Origin: a virus
DNA length: 61,552 nucleotides
IMG/VR virus record: IMGVR_UViG_3300029258_003188
Span: 1-61,552 of that record
Direction: 5' to 3' (one strand)
The position numbers and the translations under genes are program-made. The notes beneath the pieces are model-generated. The model did not search any database. It was not told the DNA's origin and saw only the letters and a list, made by a program, of their open reading frames with translations. The stretch's first letter is position 1. Every line of letters begins with the position of its first letter. Shown here piece after piece: positions 27,106 through 34,925 of the stretch.

Positions 27106-27537
27106 ATGAGTAATCTTATCAACAAACTAGCCGAAGAGATGCTTGAAGAGCAGCTAGAAGAAGCTCTTCTTGACAAGCTAGCTGATGAGCTTCTCGGCGA
27201 TGACTTTGATGAAGATGAGCTGGAAGAGATCCTGGAGAAGGATGCTTCCGAGATGACTGATGAAGAAGTTGAGAAGTTGGCAGCGTGGGCTAGAGCTGGA
27301 AAAGCTTGGGGCTATGCCAAAAATCTCCCAGGAAGAGGCTGGGGAAAAGTTAAGGCTGGTGCAGGTAGAGGAAAAGCAGGAGTTCTAGCTGGCGGAAGAT
27401 ATGTGAAGGGACGAGCGGGTGCTCTATACGGAGGTATGTCTCCGCGTGAAAGACAAGCTGCTCTTGCGGCCTTAATCGCCGGTGGCGCACTACCGGGCGG
27501 TTATGCTCTCGGAAAACGCCGAGGCAGAAAAAGCTAA
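27106..27537 (+). CDS. Virion-region protein, paralogue 1 (MSNLINKLAEEML)
   Basis: 143 residues. An acidic amphipathic leader (MSNLINKLAEEMLEEQLEEA) is followed by a Gly/Arg/Ala-rich basic half ending in ALAALIAGGALPGGYALGKR. The leader is nearly the same as in the gene at 27611, so the two are paralogues that differ in their C-terminal parts. The basic half could bind packaged DNA. AAAGGAG precedes the ATG. Confidence 0.65.
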   Translation: MSNLINKLAEEMLEEQLEEALLDKLADELLGDDFDEDELEEILEKDASEMTDEEVEKLAAWARAGKAWGYAKNLPGRGWGKVKAGAGRGKAGVLAGGRYVKGRAGALYGGMSPRERQAALAALIAGGALPGGYALGKRRGRKS

Positions 27538-27553
27538 ACGCCATTCTACGGCG

Positions 27554-27582
27554 GATTAAAGGAAGAGCTTAAGCTCTTCCTA
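27554..27582 (+). other. Intergenic hairpin
   Basis: GGAAGAGCTTAAGCTCTTCC (about 27561-27580) is a perfect 10-bp inverted repeat with no T-run. It sits between the two paralogues and may be an RNA processing or stability hairpin. A second hairpin, GGGAGGA/TCCTCCC, lies after the second paralogue near 27966-27986. Confidence 0.6.
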
Positions 27583-27610
27583 ATTGGAGGTTAAAAAAGG
27601 AGAGTAGATA

Positions 27611-27952
27611 ATGAGTAATCTTATCAACAAACTAGCTGAAGAGATGCTCGAAGAAGCTTTGCTAGACAAGCTAGCTGATGAGCTTATTGAGGATGAGCTT
27701 CTTGATGATGTTCTTAAAGAAGCTAAAGTGCAAGCTCTTAAAAATCTTGCTACCAAAGCTTTTGGCACAGCTAAATCAAAAGTTATGCGAAGGAAAAAGG
27801 GTTGGGGTATAGCCAGAGGACTGGGTAAGTCTAGAGGCGAAGCTACTAGATGGGCATTTACAGCTAGAGAAAGAGCTCTAGGTAAAGGACTTGCCGCCGG
27901 TGGTATTGGTGCTGGTGGTTACACCCTTGGTCGTCGGAGCAACAAGAAGTAA
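27611..27952 (+). CDS. Virion-region protein, paralogue 2
   Basis: 113 residues, same leader as the preceding gene (MSNLINKLAEEMLEE), then a basic Gly/Ala-rich part ending GGYTLGRRSNKK. The upstream sequence AAAGGAGAGTAGATA plus the first 27 coding bases are also near copies of those before 27106, indicating a recent duplication. Function unknown. Confidence 0.62.
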   Translation: MSNLINKLAEEMLEEALLDKLADELIEDELLDDVLKEAKVQALKNLATKAFGTAKSKVMRRKKGWGIARGLGKSRGEATRWAFTARERALGKGLAAGGIGAGGYTLGRRSNKK

Positions 27953-28007
27953 TAGTTATTCCTTAGGGAGGAACAATTTTCCTCCCTCAATTGGAGGCTA
28001 AAAAAAA

Positions 28008-28298
28008 ATGGAAAAAGAAGATAGAATCTATAAAATAGCTAAAGAGCGTCTTATTAACAAAGAGGCTATGAGTGCTAGAGCAAAAGGTATCCTAGCTGGT
28101 CTGGGAATAACTGGGGGCTTAGCTGGTACTGGTTACGGTGGCTATAGATATGGACGAAAACGTGGTGCCGAAGTTGGAGTTAGAACTGGCAGAGTACAGG
28201 CTGCTAGTTATTTTGCTCCTTATTATGCATCTGCCTTAAGAGCTGCACAATATTGGAAGCAGAAAGCATTGCCCAAATCAAAAAGTACAAGCAAGTAG
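28008..28298 (+). CDS. Small virion-region protein with DRIYK leader
   Basis: 96 residues starting MEKEDRIYKIAKERLINKEA, then a Gly-rich hydrophobic section (LAGLGITGGLAGTGYGGYRYG) and a basic end. The leader matches the DRIYK type. NKEAMSARA is a candidate processing point. Function unknown. Confidence 0.6.
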   Translation: MEKEDRIYKIAKERLINKEAMSARAKGILAGLGITGGLAGTGYGGYRYGRKRGAEVGVRTGRVQAASYFAPYYASALRAAQYWKQKALPKSKSTSK

Positions 28299-28319
28299 AT
28301 TATATAGAGGGAAATAACT

Positions 28320-28484
28320 TTGAAAATAACCGATCTACTTAGAGAACAGCTTAGCAAACTTGATGGTGACGCTAAAAAAGACATAGAAAAAGAAGCTAGT
28401 AATAGTTCTACTAACCCAAGACTAGTATTAGCTTCACTTCTAGAAAAGACAGCTGAGCTAATGGAGAAAGGCTATGATAGATAA
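28320..28484 (+). CDS. Small virion-region protein (TTG start)
   Basis: 54 residues from TTG 28320 with GAGGG eight bases upstream, beginning MKITDLLREQLSKLDGDAKK and containing IEKEASNSSTN. Its last 11 bases overlap the start of the next gene (ATGATAGATAAAC), which is the usual coupling in this operon. Not recognised. Confidence 0.5.
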   Translation: MKITDLLREQLSKLDGDAKKDIEKEASNSSTNPRLVLASLLEKTAELMEKGYDR

Positions 28485-28920
28485 ACAAGCAAGAGTGAAT
28501 ATCCTTAAGTCAGCTGGCTGGGTTCAAGGGGCTATAAGCGGGGGAAAGCGTCTGCTTAAGAAGAAAATTGGTGTTAGCCCGAGAACAGCTAAAGCACTGA
28601 AAAAAGACTACTTTCCTACGGTTACTAAGGCAGTTAATAAATTAAAGTCAAAGCCTAAGCCTCAAGCTAAGCCTAGAGCTAAGCCTAGAGCTAAGCCTAA
28701 GCCTAAAGCTGAGCCTCAAGCTGCCTCAACTACCACACCCACTAAGAAGAAAGTTCACCCATTTGCTTATAAGGCTATGACCGCTGGTCTAGTGGGGACA
28801 ACTCCACTAGCTATCTATGGTGGAGTCCAGGCTAAGAAAAACATTAGTAAATCTAGACAGCAAAGAGCTGCCCTAAAACAATATACTGAGCAATTTAAAG
28901 CTCAACAGGGATGGGGCTAA
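28474..28920 (+). CDS. Lys/Pro-rich virion-region protein
   Basis: 148 residues. The leader MIDKQARVNILKSAGW is of the MDK-x-AR type. The middle is a low-complexity Lys-Pro-Ala run (K-P-K-P-Q-A-K-P-R-A repeats, residues 55-80), made by 18-base repeats of CTAAGCCTAGAG. A short hydrophobic stretch and basic tail follow. It looks like a DNA-binding internal head protein. Confidence 0.6.
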   Translation: MIDKQARVNILKSAGWVQGAISGGKRLLKKKIGVSPRTAKALKKDYFPTVTKAVNKLKSKPKPQAKPRAKPRAKPKPKAEPQAASTTTPTKKKVHPFAYKAMTAGLVGTTPLAIYGGVQAKKNISKSRQQRAALKQYTEQFKAQQGWG

Positions 28921-28923
28921 AAA

Positions 28924-29274
28924 ATGGATAACGTAGCAGGAATTTTGAAATACGCAGCTAAAGTTATTAGAGAGCAGGAGCAGAAGAATCAAGCCCTGCT
29001 AGAAACAATTGAAACTAAAGATAAGGAAGAGCAGTTTCGCAAATTGGCAAATGTAATGGCACAAAAGGGTTTGATAAGCTATGAGAATATTGATGATAAG
29101 ATAGAGTCACTAATCAATTCTGGTAAGGATCCAATGATAGTTGAGCAGGCTATTGAGCTAGCATTGACTAAGAAAGCATCGATTATTGAAGACACTTTTA
29201 CTGATATCAAAACTAGTAAAGACCCACGTGCTAAAATACTACAAGTACTTCTAGACGAAGAGGATGAGGATTAA
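28924..29274 (+). CDS. Helical virion-region protein
   Basis: 116 residues, helical and charged. ALTKKASIIEDTFTD contains the K-x-A-S motif near the C-terminus, and ILKYAAKVI near the start. It sits 4 bases after the previous gene. Function unknown; could be a scaffold or head-completion protein. Confidence 0.58.
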   Translation: MDNVAGILKYAAKVIREQEQKNQALLETIETKDKEEQFRKLANVMAQKGLISYENIDDKIESLINSGKDPMIVEQAIELALTKKASIIEDTFTDIKTSKDPRAKILQVLLDEEDED

Positions 29275-29293
29275 AACCATTAAGGAGGTCTAA

Positions 29294-29674
29294 GTGGCTA
29301 ATTTTCAAGTAAGATATGGTTGTATCCTAGCTGAGTCTGAGATCGATACTACAGCTACTTTCGATGAAGGCACGACTCTGCAGCTCGACACTTCTACTGG
29401 TAAGTGGAAGCCAACTGTCGCGGCTACTGGGAAGTTCCGGATCGTTTACACTGGGTATCCGTCCACTCGGCCGGATGTGACTGATGTCGGTAAGATCAAG
29501 GCAGTTCTTGGTCCTGGGATCATTGAGACTGACGTAATTTCCGGAGCAGTTGGTGATTATACTTACGGTGATGAAGTGTCTGCTAAAGCCGGGATGATTA
29601 CATCTCTTGATACGACAGCGATCGGATTTGTAGCTGATAAGAGTACTACTACTCTTACGATTCAGCTATACTAA
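29294..29674 (+). CDS. Probable head decoration protein
   Basis: 126 residues, GTG start with TAAGGAGGTC upstream. All-beta composition rich in Thr/Gly/Asp, lacking Cys, directly before the capsid gene: this is typical of small capsid decoration proteins (lambda gpD position). The codon choice is stronger and more GC-rich than neighbours, matching the capsid gene, which suggests high expression. Confidence 0.6.
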   Translation: MANFQVRYGCILAESEIDTTATFDEGTTLQLDTSTGKWKPTVAATGKFRIVYTGYPSTRPDVTDVGKIKAVLGPGIIETDVISGAVGDYTYGDEVSAKAGMITSLDTTAIGFVADKSTTTLTIQLY

Positions 29675-29757
29675 TACCAAAAAGAATGGTAAAATAGACA
29701 ATTTTTTTTAAATAGTTAAATAGAAACTAGAAAAGAAAACGTAAAGGAGAAGGTAAC

Positions 29758-30660
29758 ATGAGTGATATGAATCTTGAGGGTCAGCGATTTAATCAATTAT
29801 TCATTGAGAAAATCCAGACTGCAGATGGACTAACTAAGGTTGCTAACGCAATGAATTCGTTCATCCGCATGAAGGTTCGTGAGCTCGGCATTGCCAGAAG
29901 GGTTATTAACCCCACTTACGTGACCAAAGAGGATCTAAAGCCTAGGACAGACAGTGATACTCTTGAGTACATTGCTGACAAGGAAGTAGATTCTGATGCT
30001 CTCACCGCTTCTTTCGCGGGGACGGTCGAGTACCATAAGATCAAAGGGCAGCGTGTAGCTATCCCTCTTTATCGGATCGCGAGCCAAAAGTTCAAGATCG
30101 CTGAGGAAGAGTTGCTAGCTTACGGATACCCGGTGACTAAGGTGGTCGAAGAGAACTCGCTGAAAGATATTTACAAGCGGGAAGACGAGAAGCTGGTTAC
30201 GTTAGCTGATGCAGCTACAGCCTCCACTGGGAACCAGAATCTGGCTCTTGGTGCTGGGATGACCAAAGCTAAGCTGATGTCTGTTATGAAAATGATGATC
30301 CAGGACGAAGAGTCTGGATCTCCTATCATGGTTCTGATGCATGAAGCTGCTTGGGCAGACATGGTTGCTACTGATGCTACGGCTATCGGTGACGATCTGG
30401 CTAAGGAAAACCTGATTAATGGTTATCCTTACACAACCGTCTTCGGGAAACGCCTTGTGCTTACCCGGAAGACTTCTGTGATCGCTGAGGACACGTTCTA
30501 TTGCTTCGGAGCTGAGGAGTGGCTAGGATATTTCTTGCTGCTTGGAGACGTGAAATTCTTCATTAAGACTGAACATGGTGACATTGAGTTTGGTACTAGA
30601 GAAACTGTTGGAATGAGTCTAGTGAATGTGCATAGTGTTGCTAAAGGAAAACTTGCATAG
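29758..30660 (+). CDS. Major capsid protein (HK97 fold)
   Basis: 300 residues. The layout, with an N-terminal arm, E-loop region (SFAGTVEYHKIKGQRVAIP), spine helix (KDIYKREDEKLVTLADAA) and a P-domain followed by YTTVFGKRLVLTR and GDIEFGTRETVGM, is that of an HK97-type capsid protein. There is no long N-terminal delta domain; VRELGI at about residue 35 is not an obvious cleavage site. Strong AAAGGAGAAGG site and a terminator directly after the gene fit high expression. Confidence 0.85.
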   Translation: MSDMNLEGQRFNQLFIEKIQTADGLTKVANAMNSFIRMKVRELGIARRVINPTYVTKEDLKPRTDSDTLEYIADKEVDSDALTASFAGTVEYHKIKGQRVAIPLYRIASQKFKIAEEELLAYGYPVTKVVEENSLKDIYKREDEKLVTLADAATASTGNQNLALGAGMTKAKLMSVMKMMIQDEESGSPIMVLMHEAAWADMVATDATAIGDDLAKENLINGYPYTTVFGKRLVLTRKTSVIAEDTFYCFGAEEWLGYFLLLGDVKFFIKTEHGDIEFGTRETVGMSLVNVHSVAKGKLA

Positions 30661-30689
30661 TCTAAACTTGTAATCTGATTTTTGATCTG

Positions 30690-30720
30690 GCCCCCTTGAT
30701 TCGTTGAGGGGGCTTTTTTT
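30690..30720 (+). terminator. Intrinsic terminator after capsid gene
   Basis: GCCCCCT (30690-30696) pairs with AGGGGGC (30707-30713) and is followed by a T-run. Confidence 0.9.
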
Positions 30721-30724
30721 ATAT

Positions 30725-30732
30725 GGTATAAG
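30725..30732 (+). promoter_or_regulatory. GGTATAAG phage promoter candidate for hairpin RNA
   Basis: TGGTATAAG directly after the capsid terminator and directly before the four-hairpin RNA, so a new transcript must begin here. Confidence 0.65.
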
Positions 30733-30738
30733 AACTTA

Positions 30739-30950
30739 TAAGAACTATGGAAGGGGGGAATTATGATTATAAAAAAATTCTCTCCCCTCCCCGAGTGGTA
30801 CTATAAGGAGAGGGAGCTTCCATACCCGGAAGGGCCGGAACTAGTCCGGGTATGGAAAGTAAGCCTAGGCTGGAGGATAATCCAAGCCTGGGCTTTGATG
30901 GTAGGATTTTTGGCAGGGGCTTTCATCTTCTAGGCCCCTGCCTATTTTTT
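30739..30950 (+). ncRNA. Stand-alone four-hairpin RNA
   Basis: Between its own promoter candidate and terminator. Hairpin 1: CTCTCC/GGAGAG (30780-30785 with 30807-30812). Hairpin 2: a perfect 13-bp stem TTCCATACCCGGA/TCCGGGTATGGAA (30818-30830 with 30845-30857). Hairpin 3: AAGCCTAGGCT..GGA with TCC.AAGCCTGGGCTT (861-874 with 881-895 of this kb), 14 bp with one bulge. Hairpin 4: GGCAGGGGC/GCCCCTGCC plus T-run is the terminator (30912-30950). A 56-codon reading frame overlaps it. Nearly all bases are paired, which is unusual for an mRNA. Confidence 0.65.
30763..30933 (+). CDS. Possible 56-residue membrane peptide inside hairpin RNA
   Basis: ATG 30763 follows AAGGGGGG and encodes a peptide with a basic/aromatic N-terminus (MIIKKFSPLPEWYYKERELP) and a hydrophobic end (IIQAWALMVGFLAGAFIF). 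The membrane-like end favours a real peptide, yet the coding region is built of four strong hairpins. It may be a dual-function RNA, or the frame may be fortuitous. Confidence 0.45.
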   Translation: MIIKKFSPLPEWYYKERELPYPEGPELVRVWKVSLGWRIIQAWALMVGFLAGAFIF

Positions 30951-31514
30951 TTACAGCTTATAGATCTTATCTATTATCTTTTTAACTAAGGTTTCTTTAG
31001 TATCTTTCATAGGGAAGCTAGCACCTAGAGCATAAGCTACCTTAACCAGATCATACCTACGCTCCGCTAGTAGAATTTCTCTCATCTCAATGAAATGAGG
31101 AAGAAGCTCTTTATTGTAGTTAACTGGATCCTCAATAAACTTCCTCATACTAAAAGTAGTAGCTTCTTGTATGACTGAAGGAGGAGTAGGCTCCTCTAGA
31201 TCAGGGATTGGTTCAGTTTCTACTGGAGACTTAACTCCATCTAGGACATCCTTAGTTTTAACTGGTTCTGGAGCTGGAGGGGTCTGGGGAACTGAGGGTG
31301 TTGGTTGCTGAGGAGCAGGTTCTTGAAGAATTGGAGCAAGTGGTTCTTTAACTCCTATAGGAGTAATATCAATAAGCTCTAATTCTCTAAGCTCGATTAG
31401 CCTATCAGGAAGCTTGCCGGAGTAAATCCTGAATACCTCAACATCTTTTTTGATTAACTGGTTATCATCAAGAGTAACAAATCCGTTAGAAATGTTCTTG
31501 ATTTTGTACCGCAT
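30951..31514 (-). CDS. Pro-rich linker protein
   Basis: 187 residues. An N-terminal beta domain (MRYKIKNISNGFVTLDD), a Pro/Glu/Thr-rich linker of about 70 residues, and a helical C-terminal domain (SFPMKDTKETLVKKIIDKIY) that resembles a SAP/HeH-like helical DNA-binding end. GGAGGA precedes the start. It is convergent with the hairpin RNA and shares its terminator region. Confidence 0.6.
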   Translation of the reverse strand: MRYKIKNISNGFVTLDDNQLIKKDVEVFRIYSGKLPDRLIELRELELIDITPIGVKEPLAPILQEPAPQQPTPSVPQTPPAPEPVKTKDVLDGVKSPVETEPIPDLEEPTPPSVIQEATTFSMRKFIEDPVNYNKELLPHFIEMREILLAERRYDLVKVAYALGASFPMKDTKETLVKKIIDKIYKL

Positions 31515-31557
31515 GTGAAATCCTCCTTCTTAAAAGTAGTCTTATAACTAGTATACA

Positions 31558-31603
31558 AAAAAAACGACTACATGTCAATGAAGACTTTAAGTAGTCGTTT
31601 TTC
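31558..31603 (-). terminator. Intrinsic terminator, minus strand
   Basis: CGACTAC/GTAGTCG with a 7-T run on minus (and T-run on plus, so possibly bidirectional). It ends the transcript containing the tRNA-Ala-like sequence, before the Pro-rich protein gene. Confidence 0.75.
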
Positions 31604-31616
31604 CTAGTAAAGTTGT

Positions 31617-31688
31617 GGAGCTGGGGAGAATCGAACTCCCAACCTCCGGGTTGCAGGCCCAGCGCTCACCCAAATTCAGCTATACTCC
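31617..31688 (-). tRNA. tRNA-Ala(UGC)-like, degenerate
   Basis: 72 bases. D-arm, anticodon arm CTGGG/CCCGG with loop CCTGCAA, five-base variable loop and T-arm GGGAG/CTCCC are good. The acceptor pairs only at GGAG/CTCC, a T-G, then two mismatches. Position 33 is C rather than the near-universal U, and no CCA is encoded. The 5' end overlaps a 29-codon gene. Probably a decayed or diverged tRNA-Ala. Confidence 0.6.
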
Positions 31689-31765
31689 TTTGTACTAGCA
31701 AACGCAAGGGCAAAGATAAATAGCACTATAATCCCTACTAGTATAGCTGCGATTTTAGATATCAT
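31676..31765 (-). CDS. 29-residue membrane peptide
   Basis: Starts MISKIAAILVGIIVLFIFAL and ends ASTKEYS; one membrane helix. AAGGTGA precedes the ATG. Its stop codon TGA is inside the D-arm of the tRNA-Ala-like sequence, which may explain the odd acceptor of that tRNA. A TTGAAA-N17-TATACT promoter lies upstream at 31819-31847. Confidence 0.5.
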   Translation of the reverse strand: MISKIAAILVGIIVLFIFALAFASTKEYS

Positions 31766-31818
31766 AACTAGAAAATTCACCTTATTCTACTAAGTATACT
31801 ATTAACCGATACTATTAT

Positions 31819-31847
31819 AGTATAAGGTATTGCTTCAATAGTTTCAA
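31819..31847 (-). promoter_or_regulatory. Host-type sigma-70 promoter, minus strand
   Basis: On minus: TTGAAA (31847-31842), 17-base spacer, TATACT (31824-31819). It drives the small membrane peptide and tRNA-Ala-like sequence. Confidence 0.55.
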
Positions 31848-32197
31848 CAACCTTCACTAGAATCCTCTTCAGCATCGAGTAGGCTTTCACTTTTAATCTT
31901 CTTAATTTGCTCCTCTACGAAGCTTAACCTCCATTTAATCTGGGCCTTCATACGCTCTAGTGTCTCGATAGAGTATTCTCCTCTAGATGAATCTTGAGAG
32001 AGTACGTTTCTAGGGCAACCGCTTTGGTCAGTGTTTTCTTTCTTTTTGATTTCAGCTAAGAGTAGTAAAAAACTGTCGATCAGCCAAGAAATATCTTTTA
32101 TATTGAGTGAAACAAGCTTTAGCCCAGTTTTGCTGTCATAAAACTTATCTCTAAACTTAGCTTCAATTTTAGAAAGGTCATCGATTTGTTCTGTCAT
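31844..32197 (-). CDS. Hypothetical helical protein coupled to RNA ligase
   Basis: 117 residues from the ATG overlapping the ligase stop (TGATG). Helical, charged, with a coiled-coil section (ERMKAQIKWRLSFVEEQIKKIKSE). Not recognised. Tight coupling to the ligase suggests a shared role. Confidence 0.55.
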   Translation of the reverse strand: MTEQIDDLSKIEAKFRDKFYDSKTGLKLVSLNIKDISWLIDSFLLLLAEIKKKENTDQSGCPRNVLSQDSSRGEYSIETLERMKAQIKWRLSFVEEQIKKIKSESLLDAEEDSSEGC

Positions 32198-33333
32198 CAA
32201 ATCCTCCCGATTAAGACATTATAGATTATCTTACTATTTTCTCTACCAAACTCATCTCCCATAGACCGCATTATTTCTCTCTTATTATTCTCCATAGTCC
32301 AGCCGTGCTCCTGCTCTAGTTGATTAAGCAGAGAGAAAGCATTTTCCTTTATCCTCTTTCGATTATTAACAAAGGAGATGCACCTTCTGATTAAGTCCTC
32401 ATTTTCATTAACTTGACCTTCATCCCACTCTTCTAGTAATAGAGGCTTGAGATTATCATAGTTAAGCTCATCGTGATCCTCAAAGACATTCCAGCACGTA
32501 GCTATAATAGAATTCTTTCCCATTCTCCGACCAGCAGCGAAGTGAATGGCTTCGATAGTTTCTGGCTTAGCTTTAAACTGCCAGCATCTATTAGATAGAT
32601 CAGTAACATACCAGACCTGCCCTTCTTGACCTTCATATGTATCTTCATCTAGCTTATTGAGATGAGTCTCCATTTCCTGCCTATGCTTATTGTACTCGCT
32701 CTCTAATTTAGCCTTGGAATCTATAACAGTTTCTAATCGAGGAATCGGCAGCTCTTTAGCAGCATCTATTTTCTCAGGGATAATAACTAGACCATCTTGG
32801 TTAACTCCGAATAGCATAGCTACATCCAAGTCTACCTCATATTTGATCAAATGAGTATTTCTATGACCGTATAGCTCATAGCTGATAGATAAGCCACTCT
32901 TGCTAGCTATATCTTTAATCATAGGATACTTCTCCAGCATCTCAAGCCACATGCTGTAGAATGGGCGGTGAGTCATGGTGAAAGGGAGCAATCTAGTCTT
33001 ATAGGAAGTAAACTGCTTGCTCTCATGATAATACGTATATTGAAGGATGTTAGTTCCATCCAGCTTCTCGTAGACCCTTACATTTTTAGCTGGAGGAAAA
33101 TCATAGTTACCTTTTTTGTCAAACGGGTACTCTTGTTTGGGTGTTCCGTAAATCTTTTGGTCAGTCTCTTTACCATTAATAGCAACTAAGTAAAGCATCC
33201 CATAAGTGGACTTTCCTGTTTTGTGAATAAACCCAGCTAAGGTGTTCTCAGGGTTAAACGGGTCCTTCTCTTTGAAAGCTCCCCAGTTTTTATTAAGTCC
33301 TAGATCTTTTTTTGCTTCAACTAAATCTATCAT
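32197..33333 (-). CDS. ATP-dependent RNA ligase (Rnl2/nucleotidyltransferase family)
   Basis: 378 residues. Motif I is VYEKLDGTN, with Lys as the AMP acceptor; SYELYGHRN fits motif III/IIIa; EGQVWYV motif IV; CWQFKAKPETIE motif V. These are the marks of covalent nucleotidyltransferases of the RNA ligase type; a DNA ligase would have more domains. Phage RNA ligases typically repair tRNAs cut by host anticodon nucleases; here it lies within a tRNA-bearing segment. It may also seal the phage's own structured RNAs. The C-terminal 120 residues are helical and specific. Confidence 0.85.
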   Translation of the reverse strand: MIDLVEAKKDLGLNKNWGAFKEKDPFNPENTLAGFIHKTGKSTYGMLYLVAINGKETDQKIYGTPKQEYPFDKKGNYDFPPAKNVRVYEKLDGTNILQYTYYHESKQFTSYKTRLLPFTMTHRPFYSMWLEMLEKYPMIKDIASKSGLSISYELYGHRNTHLIKYEVDLDVAMLFGVNQDGLVIIPEKIDAAKELPIPRLETVIDSKAKLESEYNKHRQEMETHLNKLDEDTYEGQEGQVWYVTDLSNRCWQFKAKPETIEAIHFAAGRRMGKNSIIATCWNVFEDHDELNYDNLKPLLLEEWDEGQVNENEDLIRRCISFVNNRKRIKENAFSLLNQLEQEHGWTMENNKREIMRSMGDEFGRENSKIIYNVLIGRI

Positions 33334-33446
33334 TGGCTAATCCCCTCTTGATTCTTCAAGCGTTATTCCACTCCTCTAATCATTAGTTTAATATCACGTT
33401 CAAGAGCTTCCACCACTATTACTATAAGGAGCATTATCATCAAGCT

Positions 33447-33659
33447 CTAATCATTAAACATAAAAAGAGAACAGTCGTCATTGTCCCTTGGGTCATATTC
33501 TTCCCAATCGTCTGAGTCTCTATCTTCAAACGGCACACGCTCTATAATGCCAACACAACTATTTTTCCAGTATTTAACTTCCGGTTTACTCGTCCGATAA
33601 ACAGCCGATCTCACATGACACCATTCGATTGCGTCTTTCAACAACACTACTTCCTCCAT
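33447..33659 (-). CDS. Hypothetical small acidic protein
   Basis: 70 residues, acidic (YDPRDNDDCSLFMFND). Not recognised. Lies between the RNA ligase and a 166-residue gene in a run of minus-strand genes with a cleaner, less CTAG-rich base composition than the phage core. No strong ribosome site. Confidence 0.4.
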   Translation of the reverse strand: MEEVVLLKDAIEWCHVRSAVYRTSKPEVKYWKNSCVGIIERVPFEDRDSDDWEEYDPRDNDDCSLFMFND

Positions 33660-33786
33660 TCCGTGAAATTTGTTTTTACATCCCCCGTGCTAAATGGGTA
33701 TGATGTAGATATATACCTAGATCGTCAGTCATTTCCCCTCCATTGACTTATCTTTCCTCGTTCCTCCTTTCTTCCAATAAGAACGC

Positions 33787-34287
33787 TTATAAAGTAACCC
33801 AGGTTCCAGTTTCTTCTTCCCAACCGAGCTTAAATTTTGTCATCATAGTCAGCCGTAGCCATACTTTCTCCGGTGATTGCCGATGGGGAAATAGAGCAGA
33901 ACCGATGTAATCTTTTAGTGGTTTCCAAATATTAAAATCAATCATCTGTCCCGCACTCATCAGATTTTGGAGTTGATCCTGGCGTGGGAGCCAGATGTAT
34001 GAATGTTTGTCGAATGTCCAGTTGCTCCAAGTGTAGGGGCGATTTGGAGAGATAAGTAGTTGAGACCTCCAATGTTCGTCAAAATGCTGGAAATACAGGT
34101 ATTCGTTGTTTTCGGACCACTCCCTGTTCATCTCGTCTCGGTTTGCTCTGGTAGCTACCAAGAATCCGATTTCAGGATGGTCTCCATTCATCAGGCAACA
34201 GATGTCCGCTTGGCGGGGGTTCCAATGCTTCCCTTGGATTCGTTCTGCCGCTTGGCACATCTTAATGTAGTTTATACTAGTATCCAC
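33787..34287 (-). CDS. Hypothetical Trp-rich protein
   Basis: 166 residues, Trp/His/Asn-rich (HFDEHWRSQLLISPNRPYTW). GGGAGGA precedes the start. Its last codons (GWEEETGTWVTL) and about 40 bases after the stop are nearly the same as the end of the gene at 52961, so both were copied from a shared source. Function unknown. Confidence 0.55.
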   Translation of the reverse strand: MDTSINYIKMCQAAERIQGKHWNPRQADICCLMNGDHPEIGFLVATRANRDEMNREWSENNEYLYFQHFDEHWRSQLLISPNRPYTWSNWTFDKHSYIWLPRQDQLQNLMSAGQMIDFNIWKPLKDYIGSALFPHRQSPEKVWLRLTMMTKFKLGWEEETGTWVTL

Positions 34288-34317
34288 ATATCCTCCCTTC
34301 TTGTCTAATAATTGTCC

Positions 34318-34503
34318 TTACAGATAACCTTGATAGATCATTTCCCCCCTACCACACTTCCAGCACATAATCTCCCTCTCTCGGTATTCGATGTTTCCAC
34401 ACCTTGTACACACCCAATATGGCCCCTGGATAGATTGGCCTAAACCCCTAATCCACATCCCAACCTTGAGCCTGAATTTTGTCAACTTATTCATAACTGT
34501 CAT
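34318..34503 (-). CDS. Zinc-ribbon protein
   Basis: 61 residues with WVCTRCGNIEYREREIMCWK and CGRGEM: two CxxC knuckles as in rubredoxin-like zinc ribbons. It overlaps the Nudix gene by one base. Possibly nucleic-acid binding; no more specific role seen. Confidence 0.6.
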   Translation of the reverse strand: MTVMNKLTKFRLKVGMWIRGLGQSIQGPYWVCTRCGNIEYREREIMCWKCGRGEMIYQGYL

Positions 34504-34916
34504 TATCGGGTCACTTCGCTCATGATGACTGGTTTGACAAGATATTCATCCAATGCCATCGGGATCAGATATATAAGATTCGAGATCACCGGATAACTAC
34601 CTACGTCTGCCGCGCATATTCTTTCAATCGGTTCATCGGTTGTCTGAAAAGCTAAATCAAACGCCTGGGGATTAATGGCATAATAGAAGTAAACAATCCA
34701 ATCATCTCCTCTCACCACCGCTAAACTTTTCCAGTCTTTTATTTCTACGCCAATCTCCTCTTTCGCTTCTCTGATCATCGCCTCAAGTTCCGATTCGTCC
34801 TCTATGTGACCACCCACACCATTAAGATACCCAACCTGCCACTCTGGGCGATTTTTTCTTATCAGGAGAACATTAGTCAAATCATCGAAGAGAAAACCGA
34901 CTACATATCTTTTCAT
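34503..34916 (-). CDS. Nudix hydrolase
   Basis: 137 residues. The Nudix box is GGHIEDESELEAMIREAKEE with GV following, complete for metal binding. Substrates in phages include oxidised dNTPs, NAD-capped or dinucleotide signals; the sequence does not decide. GGAGGAGATATGAAAAG gives a clear start. Confidence 0.88.
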   Translation of the reverse strand: MKRYVVGFLFDDLTNVLLIRKNRPEWQVGYLNGVGGHIEDESELEAMIREAKEEIGVEIKDWKSLAVVRGDDWIVYFYYAINPQAFDLAFQTTDEPIERICAADVGSYPVISNLIYLIPMALDEYLVKPVIMSEVTR

Positions 34917-34925
34917 ATCTCCTCC

